In this document: piece by piece, positions 8,887-18,073 of the stretch
Layout: each line of letters starts with the position of its first letter
How positions within the stretch are numbered: position 1 is the stretch's first letter
DNA from: Ga0077548 sp035440445
GTDB lineage: Bacteria > Pseudomonadota > Alphaproteobacteria > Rhizobiales > Xanthobacteraceae
Assembly (NCBI GenBank): GCA_035440445.1
Contig: DAORMJ010000008.1
Location: forward strand, 62,001 to 126,000
Reading direction: 5' to 3'
Length of the DNA stretch: 64,000 bases
Notes under the pieces: model-generated
Database searches by the model: none
What the model was told of the DNA's origin: nothing
What the model saw: only the letters and a program-made list of their open reading frames with translations
Program-made: the position numbers and the translations under genes

Positions 8887-9651
8887 TTACCCGCGCCCGA
8901 CGAATGGCATCTTGGTCGCCATCACGTTCATGAACAGCACGTTCGCATCGAGCGGAAGCGAGGCGATGTAAACGATCGCGTTCGCGACGTGCTCGACCGC
9001 GACGCGCGGCTCGGCCTTGGTGGTGCCGTCCGGCTGCAACACGCCTTGCGCCATGCGATCCGTCATCGGCGTCACCGCGTTGCCGATATCGATCTGGCTG
9101 CAGGCGATGTCATAGGCGCGGCCATCGAGCGAGGTCGCGCGCGTGAGGCCCGACACGGCGTGCTTGGTCGAGGTGTAAGGCGCTGAGAAGGGGCGGGGCG
9201 CATAGGCCGAGATCGAGCCGTTGTTGATGATGCGGCCGCCGCGCGGATTCTGCTCCTTCATGATCTTGAAGGCTTCCTGCGTGCAGATGAACGGACCGGT
9301 GAGGTTCGCGGCGACGGTCGCGTTCCAGTCTTCGAGTTTGACGTCTTCGAGCGGAACCGGCGGTGTGCCGCGGCCTGCATTGTTGAAGATGACGTCGAGG
9401 CGGCCGAACTTCTCTTTGGTCTTTGCGAAGAGCGCTTTCACCTGCACGGGATCGCCGACGTCGGTGGGAACGACGAGACATTCCGCGCCGGCGGCTTCGA
9501 TTTCCTTCGCTACTTCATCGAGCTGCGATTTCGTCCTGCTTGCAATCACGAGATTGAAGCCCGCTTTGGCCAGCGCGACGGCGGATGCCCGTCCGATGCC
9601 AGAGCCAGCGCCCGTTACCAGTGCGATCTTGCGCAAAGCAGCCATCGCCAT
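8887..9651 (-). CDS. SDR family oxidoreductase
   Basis: This 254-residue NAD(P)-dependent enzyme has the classical short-chain dehydrogenase layout: cofactor motif TGAGSGIG (13-20), NNAG after strand 4, catalytic Ser in NNGSISAYAP and the active-site YTSTK pair. The substrate is unknown. The AGGGAG upstream is only three bases from the first ATG but nine from the second (9645), so the real start may be two codons later. The gene faces the ABC ATPase tail to tail. Confidence 0.88.
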   Translation of the reverse strand: MAMAALRKIALVTGAGSGIGRASAVALAKAGFNLVIASRTKSQLDEVAKEIEAAGAECLVVPTDVGDPVQVKALFAKTKEKFGRLDVIFNNAGRGTPPVPLEDVKLEDWNATVAANLTGPFICTQEAFKIMKEQNPRGGRIINNGSISAYAPRPFSAPYTSTKHAVSGLTRATSLDGRAYDIACSQIDIGNAVTPMTDRMAQGVLQPDGTTKAEPRVAVEHVANAIVYIASLPLDANVLFMNVMATKMPFVGRG

Positions 9652-9679
9652 TCACTCCCTGAATTTTTTCGTTTTATGA

Positions 9680-10558
9680 TTATCGTTTCGGATTCTGTTG
9701 CTGCAGAACTTTTCCTGCCGGGACGCCCGCGGTCAATTGCGCATTGGCTGCGTTGGCGTGGGCCGCGGTTCGCGGAAGCACCGTATCGATGTCGCCGGTC
9801 GGGATCGTCTCCACGGGCCGCGTCGCATAAGGCGGCCGCGGAATTGCGATGTGCGCGGCACGCAGCGCCGCAGACCAGCGCTCGCGCAAATCGGTGAAAT
9901 AGGGCTCGCCCGGCATGATGCGGTAATTCAGCTCGATACCGAGTGCATCGCGCCGGATCACGGCGATGTCGATCGGCAGACCGACGGCGAGGTTCGAGCG
10001 CATGGTCGAATCCATCGAGACCAAAGCGATCTTCAGCGCGTCGTAAAGGTCCGTTTCAAACGTCACGGCACGGTCGAGAATGGGCTTGCCGTATTTGTGC
10101 TCGCCGATCTGCAGATAGGGCGTGTCGGTCGTGCATTCGATGAAATTGCCGGCGGCATAAATCATGAAAAGGCGAAGCCGTCGTCCAGCGACCTGGCCGC
10201 CGAACAGGAAGGAGACATCGAAATTGATCTCCGAGTCCTTCATGAACTTCGCGTCGTTCTCATAGACCATGCGCACGGCGCGGCCGACGCGTTGGGCGGC
10301 CTGAAACATGGTCGGCGCGTTGGTGAGCTTTTCGAGCTCGCCCGTTTCCGGATTTTCGACGCCTTCCGAAAGCAGGCTCACGACCGTCTGCGAAACCGAA
10401 AGGTTTCCGGCGGAGGCGAGCGCCATGACGCGCTTGCCGGGTTCCTCGAACAGATGGAGCTTGCGAAAGGTCGAGATGTTGTCGAGACCCGCGTTGGTGC
10501 GCGTGTCGCCGATCATCACGATTCCGTCGCGGACGAGAATTCCACAGCAATAGGTCAT
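9680..10558 (-). CDS. Anbu, proteasome-type peptidase (ancestral beta subunit)
   Basis: This 292-residue protein is a proteasome-like N-terminal nucleophile hydrolase. It starts MTYCCGILVRDGIVMIGDTRTNAG. Removal of Met would expose Thr as the catalytic residue, and the D-x-R-x-N-A-G block and following RKLHLF lysine fit the Ntn active site. The last 50 residues are a low-complexity tail rich in Ala, Thr and Pro. It is the last gene of an operon with ATP-grasp, alpha-E and transglutaminase-like genes, the standard Anbu neighbourhood. In that setting it is predicted to trim or recycle a ligase-made peptide. Native substrates are not known. Confidence 0.92.
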   Translation of the reverse strand: MTYCCGILVRDGIVMIGDTRTNAGLDNISTFRKLHLFEEPGKRVMALASAGNLSVSQTVVSLLSEGVENPETGELEKLTNAPTMFQAAQRVGRAVRMVYENDAKFMKDSEINFDVSFLFGGQVAGRRLRLFMIYAAGNFIECTTDTPYLQIGEHKYGKPILDRAVTFETDLYDALKIALVSMDSTMRSNLAVGLPIDIAVIRRDALGIELNYRIMPGEPYFTDLRERWSAALRAAHIAIPRPPYATRPVETIPTGDIDTVLPRTAAHANAANAQLTAGVPAGKVLQQQNPKR

Positions 10559-10673
10559 CGACTCGGGATCTTTCGTAGGCCGGGAGCGAAGTATGCCTCA
10601 CCGCTGCACTGCGGCAACCCCTCTCTTTTGTCGCTCCGGCGCGCGGAGCGCGACCTGGAATGACAAATCCCGC

Positions 10674-11501
10674 TTACTGCTGCGACTGCCGGGTAGCCTG
10701 ATCCACCGAAACCTTCACTTCCATCGCCTCGCCGACGCCGCCGTAGCGGGTTCCGCGCACCGGCGCGGCGCCGAGATAGTCGAGGCCGGTGGCGACCCGG
10801 ACGTGCGCTTCCGTGGCGCAGATGCCGTTCGCCGGATCGAAGGCAATCCAGCCAAGATCGGGCACGAAAGCTTCGGTCCAGGCATGGCCGGATTCGGTAT
10901 CGGTGACGCCGTCGCCGCGCAGGAAATAGCCGCCGACGTAACGCGCAGGGATTTTCAGGTAGCGCGCGGCCGAGCAGAAAATATGCGCGTAGTCCTGACA
11001 GACGCCATGCTTGTTCGCGAAAGCCTGGCTCGCGGTGGTCGAGGTTGCCGTCGCGTCCACGTCGAAATTGAAATCGGCATAGATCGACTGCTGCATGGCG
11101 TGAAGGGTTTCGAGGACGGGGCGGGCGCCGTTGTCGCTGATCGCATCTGCCCAACCCATGATGGCCTGATCCGGCGCGGTGAGTTCGGTCTGGCGCAGGT
11201 AGAACGAGGAGGGAAATTTCTCCCGCGTGCCGCGCATGATGCCGTTCGTGTCCTGCGTTTCGACCTCTCCGGCGACGCGAACGGCAAGCTCGGAAATGGG
11301 TCCATCCACCGTGAAGGTGTGGGTGACATTGCCGAAGGCGTCCTCGCGCGGATCGACGCGGCAGTCTTCCGAGACCTCGACGCGCCAGCGCACGATATAC
11401 TGGCCGTCATGCGCGCGCGGGGTCAGGCGCAGGATCTGGATCGCCCGCGTCGCGGGCGTGTCGTAACGATAGACGGTTTCGTGGGCGATCCGGATACGCA
11501 T
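10674..11501 (-). CDS. transglutaminase-like family protein of the Anbu operon
   Basis: This 275-residue cytoplasmic protein has an N-terminal beta-rich domain (MRIRIAHETVYRYD, residues 1-100) followed by a transglutaminase/cysteine-protease core. The catalytic triad is visible as Cys168 (KHGVCQDYAH), His206 (SGHAWTEAF) and Asp222 (AFDPANG). Such proteins are thought to cleave or transfer amide bonds. It sits 30 bases downstream of the alpha-E gene and 115 bases before anbu, all on one strand. The substrate is inferred to be the product of the neighbouring ATP-grasp ligase. Confidence 0.92.
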   Translation of the reverse strand: MRIRIAHETVYRYDTPATRAIQILRLTPRAHDGQYIVRWRVEVSEDCRVDPREDAFGNVTHTFTVDGPISELAVRVAGEVETQDTNGIMRGTREKFPSSFYLRQTELTAPDQAIMGWADAISDNGARPVLETLHAMQQSIYADFNFDVDATATSTTASQAFANKHGVCQDYAHIFCSAARYLKIPARYVGGYFLRGDGVTDTESGHAWTEAFVPDLGWIAFDPANGICATEAHVRVATGLDYLGAAPVRGTRYGGVGEAMEVKVSVDQATRQSQQ

Positions 11502-11531
11502 TGCTCAGGTCTTGGTTTCTTTCTCAGGTCG

Positions 11532-12473
11532 TCAGATTAAGTACTGATCGCCGATTGCGTTCCCGACGCGATTGTTGTCGATCAGGAACTGCGTGATGAA
11601 TTCGTGCAGGCCCGACTGGAAGATGTCCTCCATCTTGCCGTTCTCGAGCTTGTTGGTGATGGAGCGGGCGAGGCGCTGGGCTTGACCCTGGCGGCCGTAA
11701 AACTGCGCGAGATCGTCGAGATAACGGTTGATGTTCTCGTAGCAGCTTGCAAGCGAGCGCGGCATCTGGCGGTTCAGAATGAGCAGGTCGGCGACGAGCC
11801 AGGGCTTCACGCTATCGCGATAGACCCAGTGATAGCTCGTGCGCGCGGAGACCGAGCGCAGGATCGACGTCCACTGGAAGTAGTCGAGTGGCCCGCCGAC
11901 CTGTGCCTCGCGCGGGAGAAGCACGTGATACTTCACGTCGAGGATGCGCGCGGTGGCGTCGGCGCGCTCGACCAGAAAGCCCAGCCGCGAGAACCAGTAG
12001 GCGTCATTTCTAAGCATCGTGCGGAACGAAGTGCCGTCGAATCGGACGGAGGTTTCCGTCACGAAGTTCAGGAAGCGCGTGAACTCTTCACGCGTGATGC
12101 GTTTGGGATCGTAGCGGTGCAATTCATGCCACGCCGAATTGATCGCGTCCCACATTTCCCCCGTCAGCGCGGTGCGAACGGAGCGCGCATTGGTGCGTGC
12201 GATCTCGAGACAGTTGCGGATGGATGAAGGGTTATCGGGAGAGAATGCAAGATATTCGGTGACGGTGCGTTCGTTCGCTTCTTCGTATTTTTCTTTGAAC
12301 GAGATCACGCAGCCTGCGGTGGCGATGGCGGAATCCCATTCGTTGGTCTGGCTGCCGTAGCCTTGCGGCAATGCGGAGAGGCGATAGGTGGCGTCGAGAA
12401 TGCGCGCGAGACATTCGGCGCGTTCGACGTAACGCGAGAGCCAGTAGAGGTTGCTTGCGGTGCGCGAGAGCAT
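11532..12473 (-). CDS. alpha-E domain-containing protein
   Basis: This 313-residue, mostly helical protein matches the alpha-E family, opening MLSRTASNLYWLSRYVERAE and carrying further Arg/Glu-rich helices such as RLGFLVERADATARILDVKYH. Alpha-E proteins are found almost only beside a circularly permuted ATP-grasp and a transglutaminase-like protein and are thought to be its partner or substrate carrier. The gene starts one base after the ATP-grasp stop codon, so the two are translationally coupled. No enzymatic residues can be assigned. Confidence 0.92.
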   Translation of the reverse strand: MLSRTASNLYWLSRYVERAECLARILDATYRLSALPQGYGSQTNEWDSAIATAGCVISFKEKYEEANERTVTEYLAFSPDNPSSIRNCLEIARTNARSVRTALTGEMWDAINSAWHELHRYDPKRITREEFTRFLNFVTETSVRFDGTSFRTMLRNDAYWFSRLGFLVERADATARILDVKYHVLLPREAQVGGPLDYFQWTSILRSVSARTSYHWVYRDSVKPWLVADLLILNRQMPRSLASCYENINRYLDDLAQFYGRQGQAQRLARSITNKLENGKMEDIFQSGLHEFITQFLIDNNRVGNAIGDQYLI

Positions 12474-12474
12474 G

Positions 12475-13935
12475 TCAGCGATCCAGCACCCAGGTGTCCT
12501 TGGTGCCGCCGCCCTGCGAGGAGTTGACGACGAGCGAGCCCTTGGACAGCGCGACCCGCGTCAGCCCGCCCGGCACGATGCGCGTGCGGTCGCGTCCGGT
12601 CAGCACGAAAGGCCGCAGATCGACATGGCGCGGGGCGATGCCTTCCTCGACGAAGGTGGGGCAGGTGGACAGCGCAAGCGTCGGCTGTGCGATGAAGCCC
12701 TCAGGCGCGGCTTTCACTTTTGCGGCGAAGGCCTCGATGGTCTTTTTGTCGGCGGCAGGACCGATCAGCATGCCGTAGCCGCCGGAGCCGTGCACTTCCT
12801 TCACGACGAGCTTCTCGATGTTGTCGAGCACATATTTTAGTTGATCGGGTTCGCGGCAGCGCCAGGTCTCGACATTCTTCAGGATCGGCTCTTCCCCGAG
12901 ATAGAATTTGATGATGTCGGGCATGTAGCTATAGACGGCCTTGTCGTCGGCGATGCCGGTGCCGACGGCATTGGCAAGCGTGACGTTGCCCGCCTGATAA
13001 ACCGACATCAGCCCCGGTACGCCGAGCATCGAGTCCGGGCGGAAGGCGAGCGGATCGATGAAGTCGTCGTCCACACGGCGATAAATTACATCGACGCGCT
13101 TCGGGCCTTCGGTGGTGCGCATGTAGAGCATGTCGCCCTTGACGAACATGTCGCGGCCTTCGACCAGTTCGCAGCCGAGCTTGTCGGCCAGAAACGAGTG
13201 CTCGTAATAAGCCGAATTGTAGATGCCCGGCGTCATGATGCAGACGGTCGGGTCGCCGGAGGAATTGCTCGGCGCCACCGACTTCAGCGTCGCGAGCAGT
13301 TCGTCGGCGTAGTTATCGACCGGCGCGACCGGATGCTCGATGAAGAGTTCCGGGAAAAGCCGCAGCATGATCTCGCGGTTTTCCAGCATGTAGGACACGC
13401 CGGAGGGAACGCGCGCATTGTCTTCGAGTACGTAGAAGTTTTCCGGATCGACGCGCACCACGTCGATGCCCGCGATCATCACGTAGATGTCGTGCGGCAC
13501 GCGCTGGCCATTCATCTCCGGACGGAAGACGGGATTGCCGTAGATCAGTTCCTCCGGAACGATGCCGGCGCGCAGGATCTCGCGCTTATTATAGGCGTCG
13601 CTGAGATACATGTTCAGCGCTTTCACGCGCTGCTCGAGGCCGCGCGAAAGCTTCTGCCACTCGCCGCGATTCAGGATGCGCGGGATGATGTCGAAGGGGA
13701 TCAGGCGCTCAGTGGAGGCGGCGTCGCCATAGACGGCGAAGGTGATGCCGATCCGGCGGAAGATGAACTCGGCTTCCTTGCGGCGATAGTCGAGCACGTC
13801 CTTGGGTACGGTATCGAGCCAATGGGCGAGCTGGCGATAGGCCGGACGAATCGACCCGTCGGAGGCACGCATTTCGTCGAAAAAGGCAGGATTACTCGAG
13901 GACAAAGGGAACTCCGGTCTTCCGGTCACAATCAT
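12475..13935 (-). CDS. circularly permuted type 2 ATP-grasp protein
   Basis: This protein of about 486 residues belongs to the circularly permuted ATP-grasp family, predicted to form peptide-like amide bonds from carboxylates, ATP and amines. Recognisable blocks are the FDEM and YRQLAHWLDT start, RRIGITFAVYGD, PFDIIPRIL, YVLEDNARVPSG, the glycine-rich VKEVHGSGGYGMLIGP and RHVDLRPFVL near the end. The start is uncertain: 13935 (MIVTGRPEFP) is chosen for length, a GTG at 14025 is possible, and no strong ribosome site marks either. It is the promoter-proximal gene of the Anbu operon. Confidence 0.9.
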   Translation of the reverse strand: MIVTGRPEFPLSSSNPAFFDEMRASDGSIRPAYRQLAHWLDTVPKDVLDYRRKEAEFIFRRIGITFAVYGDAASTERLIPFDIIPRILNRGEWQKLSRGLEQRVKALNMYLSDAYNKREILRAGIVPEELIYGNPVFRPEMNGQRVPHDIYVMIAGIDVVRVDPENFYVLEDNARVPSGVSYMLENREIMLRLFPELFIEHPVAPVDNYADELLATLKSVAPSNSSGDPTVCIMTPGIYNSAYYEHSFLADKLGCELVEGRDMFVKGDMLYMRTTEGPKRVDVIYRRVDDDFIDPLAFRPDSMLGVPGLMSVYQAGNVTLANAVGTGIADDKAVYSYMPDIIKFYLGEEPILKNVETWRCREPDQLKYVLDNIEKLVVKEVHGSGGYGMLIGPAADKKTIEAFAAKVKAAPEGFIAQPTLALSTCPTFVEEGIAPRHVDLRPFVLTGRDRTRIVPGGLTRVALSKGSLVVNSSQGGGTKDTWVLDR

Positions 13936-14101
13936 GACAGCCAATTCGCTCTGGCGCAAAAGGCGGCTCAGCCCATGGCTTGTGCAACGCGCATAAGGAA
14001 TGAGCGGCTTGTTCGATTGGTGCACCGAAAATCGCTCCGACCCGGCGAAGTATGAGGTCTCTGAAGGAACTCGGTGCCTGATTTTGACTCAAATGCTGGC
14101 G

Positions 14102-15952
14102 CTAGCCGGCAATCACGCCGTCATCCGGCGTTTGCACAAACAGCCGGTCCACGACCATCTCGCGCCGCCCCAGCGCCGCGCGCTGGTTGATATAGCCTTT
14201 GTCGGTGATTTCGTTCGCGTCGATCGAGGGGGCGTCGGGCAGAAGAATTGCGCGGGCCACCTTGGTCGAAAGGCCGCTCTGGGCGGCGTTCCATTTTTTC
14301 AGCGCTGCCTCTACATGCGCGCGCACGATCGGATGCTTCGCGAGCTCGGCAAGCGGTGTCGAGGGTGCGAGGCCTGCGATCTTCGCAGCGCCGGCCACGT
14401 TCATCCATGCCAGCACACCGATGTGCTCGCGGCCTTCGCCGCAAATCACGAGATCCTGCACCACTGGCGCACAGGCTGCGATCAAGGCGACGCGGAGCGT
14501 GCCGACCTGCACCCAGGTTCCGCTCGTCAGTTTGAAATCCTCGGCAAGCCTGCCGTCGAAGATCAGGCCTTTGTCCGGGTCTGACGGATCGGCGAAGCGC
14601 ACCGCATCGCCGGATTTGTAGAAGCCGTCTTCGTCGAAGTTGGCTTTGGTCTGGTCCTCGCGCTTCCAGTAACCGAAGCGCGTCACGTTCGGTCCGCGCA
14701 CGCGGATTTCCAGCTTGTTGCCCGAGGGCACGAGCTTGGTTTCGACGCCGGGGCAGGGAACGCCGATCGCGCCGGGGCCGTCGGCATAGAAATGCTGCAT
14801 CAGCGATAGGGGTGAGGTTTCCGTTGTGCCCCATGCGGTGGTCATCGGTACGCGCGCACCGGTGGTTTTGATCGCGAGATTTTCCAGCCGCTCCCACAGG
14901 TCTTTCGGCAATGACGCGCCCGCATAGAAGATCATCTGGAGCCGCGCGAAGAATTTCTGCGCGAGCGCCTCGTCCTGCTCCAGTTGCGGCAGAATCGCGG
15001 AATAGCCGGCCGGCACGTTGAAATATGTAGTCGGTGAAACTTCCGTGATGTTCTTCACCGTGATCTCTGCCACCCCCGGGGCGGGTTTGCCGCCGTCGAT
15101 ATACATGGTGCCGGCAAGACGCTGCGTGAGATTGAAACAGAAGCTGCCGCCGAAGGTGTGATTCCACGGCAGCCAATCGCAAAGCACGAGTGGGCCTTCC
15201 GCGAGGTAAGGCCAAGCGGAAACGATCATCTCCTGGTTGGCGGTCAACATGCCATGTGTCGAGACCACGGCCTTCGGCAAATTCGTCGAGCCGGAAGTGA
15301 AGAGAAATTTCGCGATGGTGTCCACCGTGATGGAGGACACAGCTTTCTCGAGCGCAGTGCCGGGCTTTGTCTGCGCAAGTTGATCGAAGGGCGTCACGTT
15401 TTCGAGGTTTGCGGAATTTCTGCTGGCGACGATTTCGGAATTTGCGCCTGCGATCGCGAGCGCTTTGGCAAAAGGCTCGGTGTCGGCGGCATAGACGAGG
15501 CCGGGATTCAGAAGCTCGGTGATGTATTTGATCTTCGCAAGATCCGCGCTCTGCAATGAGTAAGCGACGGAGATCGGGGCGACGGGAATACCGGCGTGTT
15601 CACATGCCAATGTCAGCAGACCGTGATCCACCCCGTTGCCGGACAGGATGACGACGGGGCGTTCCGCCGAGAGGCCGCGTTCAAGGAGGGCCGAGGCGAT
15701 CCCATCGACGCGCGTTCGCGTGTCTTCATAGGTCACCTTGCGCCAGCCTTCGCCTTCGCGCTCGGCGAGAAACAGCTGCGAAGGGGCTTTCTCGACTGCG
15801 CGGCGAAAGAGAGCGGCAAGCGATGGATCGTAGGCCGGGAGGGCTGCCCGCGTGCGCAGGAGAATGCAGCCGTCGGCGCGATCGGTGCGCTCGACTGCGA
15901 CCGGCGCGAAGTTTACCGGCCGGAATGGCGGCTTGGCGTTTTGAAGATTCAC
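14102..15952 (-). CDS. feruloyl-CoA synthase-like AMP-forming acyl-CoA synthetase
   Basis: This 616-residue enzyme would adenylate an aromatic or other organic acid and load it on CoA. It has the AMP-binding P-loop FTSGSTNLPKAVVSTH, the TTAWGTTETSPL motif and the family ending SIDANEITDKGYINQRA seen in feruloyl-CoA synthases. The GTG at 15952 is chosen because GGGGAAG lies just before it; the open frame runs 81 codons further but into the divergent gene's promoter. No hydratase/lyase or aldehyde dehydrogenase for ferulate lies beside it, so the substrate is uncertain. Confidence 0.85.
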   Translation of the reverse strand: MNLQNAKPPFRPVNFAPVAVERTDRADGCILLRTRAALPAYDPSLAALFRRAVEKAPSQLFLAEREGEGWRKVTYEDTRTRVDGIASALLERGLSAERPVVILSGNGVDHGLLTLACEHAGIPVAPISVAYSLQSADLAKIKYITELLNPGLVYAADTEPFAKALAIAGANSEIVASRNSANLENVTPFDQLAQTKPGTALEKAVSSITVDTIAKFLFTSGSTNLPKAVVSTHGMLTANQEMIVSAWPYLAEGPLVLCDWLPWNHTFGGSFCFNLTQRLAGTMYIDGGKPAPGVAEITVKNITEVSPTTYFNVPAGYSAILPQLEQDEALAQKFFARLQMIFYAGASLPKDLWERLENLAIKTTGARVPMTTAWGTTETSPLSLMQHFYADGPGAIGVPCPGVETKLVPSGNKLEIRVRGPNVTRFGYWKREDQTKANFDEDGFYKSGDAVRFADPSDPDKGLIFDGRLAEDFKLTSGTWVQVGTLRVALIAACAPVVQDLVICGEGREHIGVLAWMNVAGAAKIAGLAPSTPLAELAKHPIVRAHVEAALKKWNAAQSGLSTKVARAILLPDAPSIDANEITDKGYINQRAALGRREMVVDRLFVQTPDDGVIAG

Positions 15953-16064
15953 GGCGCTTCCCCAGGCAGTCTTTGTATTTTTTCCAACTATCAAGCAGGA
16001 TAGTGCATGGGTCAAACGCCAATTTCGTCCGCTCTCTGAAATATAATTCCAAGCGCCTTCGGCT

Positions 16065-16841
16065 ATGAGTCCGGTCATGGAAAACGTCATTACTGCCGCG
16101 GTTCTGGTCATTGGTGATGAACTGCTTTCGGGCCGTACCAAGGACACCAATGTCGGACACATCGCCGAGACGATGACCGCGATCGGCATCGACATGCGCG
16201 AGGCCCGCTTCGTTGCGGATGTCGAGGAGGAGATCGTGGCGGCGCTGAATGCGCTGCGCGCGCGTTACACTTATGTATTTACCACCGGCGGCATCGGCCC
16301 GACGCACGACGACATCACGGCGGATGCAGTGGCGAAAGCCTTCGGCGTCGGCATCGACCACGACCCGCGCGCGGTGGCGCTGTTGAAGGAGCGCTTCAGC
16401 GACGCCGACCTGAACGAAGCGCGCATGCGCATGGCCCGCATCCCGGATGGCGCGGAACTCGTCGTCAATCCGGTATCGAAAGCGCCGGGGTTCTGGATCG
16501 GCAATGTCATCACCATGGCCGGCGTGCCTTCGATCATGCGGGCGATGCTCGATCATGTGGTGCCGCAGTTGAAGACCGGCACCAAGGTTTTGTCCGAGAC
16601 GATCGATGCCGGCTTGAAGGAAGGCGACGTCGCGACCGACCTCCGCGAGATTGCAAAACGCCATCCAGATACGAGCATCGGCTCCTATCCCTATATGAGC
16701 GAGAAGGGCTTCGCGACGCGGATCGTGGTGCGCTCGCGCGATGCCGCGAAGCTTGCGCTCGCAACGGCCGATGTCGAGGCCATGTCGCAGCGGATTCTTG
16801 CCGCCTTGCAAGCGGACAGCGCCACCAAAGCAACGCCTTAA
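16065..16841 (+). CDS. CinA/MoaB-type molybdopterin-binding domain protein
   Basis: This 258-residue protein has the N-terminal domain of competence/damage-inducible protein CinA without the C-terminal NMN-deamidase half. It opens AAVLVIGDELLSGRTKDTN and carries TTGGIGPTHDDITADAVA, the MoaB/MogA-like binding loop. Stand-alone versions are common in Alphaproteobacteria; their activity (possibly on ADP-ribose or pyrophosphates) is not settled. A second in-frame ATG at 16077 is equally plausible as the start. It is divergent from the acyl-CoA synthetase gene. Confidence 0.85.
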   Translation: MSPVMENVITAAVLVIGDELLSGRTKDTNVGHIAETMTAIGIDMREARFVADVEEEIVAALNALRARYTYVFTTGGIGPTHDDITADAVAKAFGVGIDHDPRAVALLKERFSDADLNEARMRMARIPDGAELVVNPVSKAPGFWIGNVITMAGVPSIMRAMLDHVVPQLKTGTKVLSETIDAGLKEGDVATDLREIAKRHPDTSIGSYPYMSEKGFATRIVVRSRDAAKLALATADVEAMSQRILAALQADSATKATP

Positions 16842-16897
16842 TTTCTCCGGCAATGCTTCTCTAGTTTCGCTCCTCACGGAAACGAGGAGCAAGTTCG

Positions 16898-17494
16898 ATG
16901 GCAAGCCACTCGCGGCGCGACGTTCTGATCGGAAGCGGCATTGCGCTTGCGGGCTTCGCGCTGCCGAGCAATCTCGCGCTCGCGCAGGGCGCGGAATTGC
17001 CGCCGACGCCGGAATGTCGCGACGCGCATGATGTGACCCCGCGCCAGACCGAGGGGCCGTACTACACGCCGAGAGCGCCGGAGCGAGCCTTGCTCCGCGA
17101 GCCGGGCATGAAAGGGATTCCGGTGGCACTCGGCGGGCTCGTGCTGACGCGCTCCTGCAAGCCGGTGGCGAATGCCATCGTCGATCTCTGGCAGGCCGAC
17201 GACGCCGGCGAGTACGACAACAAGGGATATCGGCTGCGCGGTTTCGTGAAGACCGACGCGCACGGACGCTACCGCTTCGAGACGATCAAGCCCGGTCTCT
17301 ATCCGGGCCGCACCCGGCATTACCATGTGAAGGTCAGCGCGCCGGGCGAACGGCTTTTGACCACGCAGCTCTATTTCCCGGACGAGCCGGGCAATGCGCG
17401 CGACTTCTTGTTTCGCAAAGAGCTGTTGATACGTACCGCCAAAGTGGCGGACGGGCTCGCCGCGCGGTTCGATTTCGTCGCGGACTTGCGATAA
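16898..17494 (+). CDS. Tat-exported intradiol ring-cleavage dioxygenase-like protein
   Basis: This 198-residue protein starts with a twin-arginine signal (SRRDVLIGSGIALAGFALP), so it is probably folded with its metal and exported. The rest matches the protocatechuate/catechol intradiol dioxygenase fold, with QTEGPYYTP carrying the first iron tyrosine and GLYPGRTRHYHVKV carrying the second tyrosine and the two histidines. The family uses non-haem Fe(III) to open catechol rings. It is shorter than catabolic dioxygenases and sits apart from any catechol pathway. Its substrate is unknown. Confidence 0.85.
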   Translation: MASHSRRDVLIGSGIALAGFALPSNLALAQGAELPPTPECRDAHDVTPRQTEGPYYTPRAPERALLREPGMKGIPVALGGLVLTRSCKPVANAIVDLWQADDAGEYDNKGYRLRGFVKTDAHGRYRFETIKPGLYPGRTRHYHVKVSAPGERLLTTQLYFPDEPGNARDFLFRKELLIRTAKVADGLAARFDFVADLR

Positions 17495-17526
17495 TCGTCC
17501 CCGGTATTTCGTAGGGGTATGATGGC

Positions 17527-18027
17527 ATGATCGACCAGCCAGGCGGGCCGGAAAAGGCTTTTCCGGGTTCGTGGGACCAGTTTCACCGGGACGCGCGGGC
17601 GCTGGCATGGCGGCTGCATTCGGCGGGGCCGTTCGAGGCCATCGTCTGCATCACGCGTGGCGGCCTCGTTCCTGCCGCGATCGTCGCGCGCGAACTCGAC
17701 GTGCGGCTCATCGAGACCATCTCCATCGTCAGCTATCGCGACTACAAGAACCAGAGCACGCCGGAAGTGGTGAAGGGCGTCGAAGGCCGTCTCCTCGAAA
17801 CCAAAGGCGCGGGAATCCTCGTCGTTGACGATCTGGTCGATACCGGCAAGACCGCGAAGGTGGTGCGCGAACTTCTGCCGAAGGCGCATTTCGCGACGGT
17901 CTATGCCAAGCCGCTCGGCCGTCCGCTGGTCGATACCTTCATCACGGAAGTCTCGCAGGACACCTGGATCTATTTTCCCTGGGACACGATGCTGGCTTAC
18001 GCGCCGCCGATCCGGGGGAAGGAATAG
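17527..18027 (+). CDS. gpt: xanthine(-guanine) phosphoribosyltransferase
   Basis: This 166-residue cytoplasmic enzyme transfers phosphoribose from PRPP to xanthine or guanine in purine salvage. The PRPP loop is ILVVDDLVDTGKTAK, the pyrophosphate loop is CITRGGLVPAAIVA, and the C-terminal YFPWDTMLAY run is typical of the Gpt branch. Length matches the family. It follows the dioxygenase gene by 32 bases. A copy of a dispersed palindromic repeat lies 46 bases beyond its stop. Confidence 0.9.
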   Translation: MIDQPGGPEKAFPGSWDQFHRDARALAWRLHSAGPFEAIVCITRGGLVPAAIVARELDVRLIETISIVSYRDYKNQSTPEVVKGVEGRLLETKGAGILVVDDLVDTGKTAKVVRELLPKAHFATVYAKPLGRPLVDTFITEVSQDTWIYFPWDTMLAYAPPIRGKE

Positions 18028-18073
18028 GTTTAATCCTGTCAGGTGAGGGCAAGGGCTCTCCGAACTCTCTCTA

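Noticed and set aside
8877..8890. A run of T at 8879-8887 between convergent genes as a terminator
   Set aside because: There is no stable stem directly before the T-run, so a Rho-independent terminator cannot be claimed.
10565..10672. GC-rich imperfect repeats between anbu and the transglutaminase gene
   Set aside because: Fragments such as GCTCCGGCGCGCGGAGC look like a decayed dispersed repeat, but I could not find a clean second copy.
13892..14092. A 66-codon minus-strand frame between the ATP-grasp and acyl-CoA synthetase genes
   Set aside because: It overlaps the start of the ATP-grasp gene in another frame, has no ribosome site and no resemblance to known proteins.
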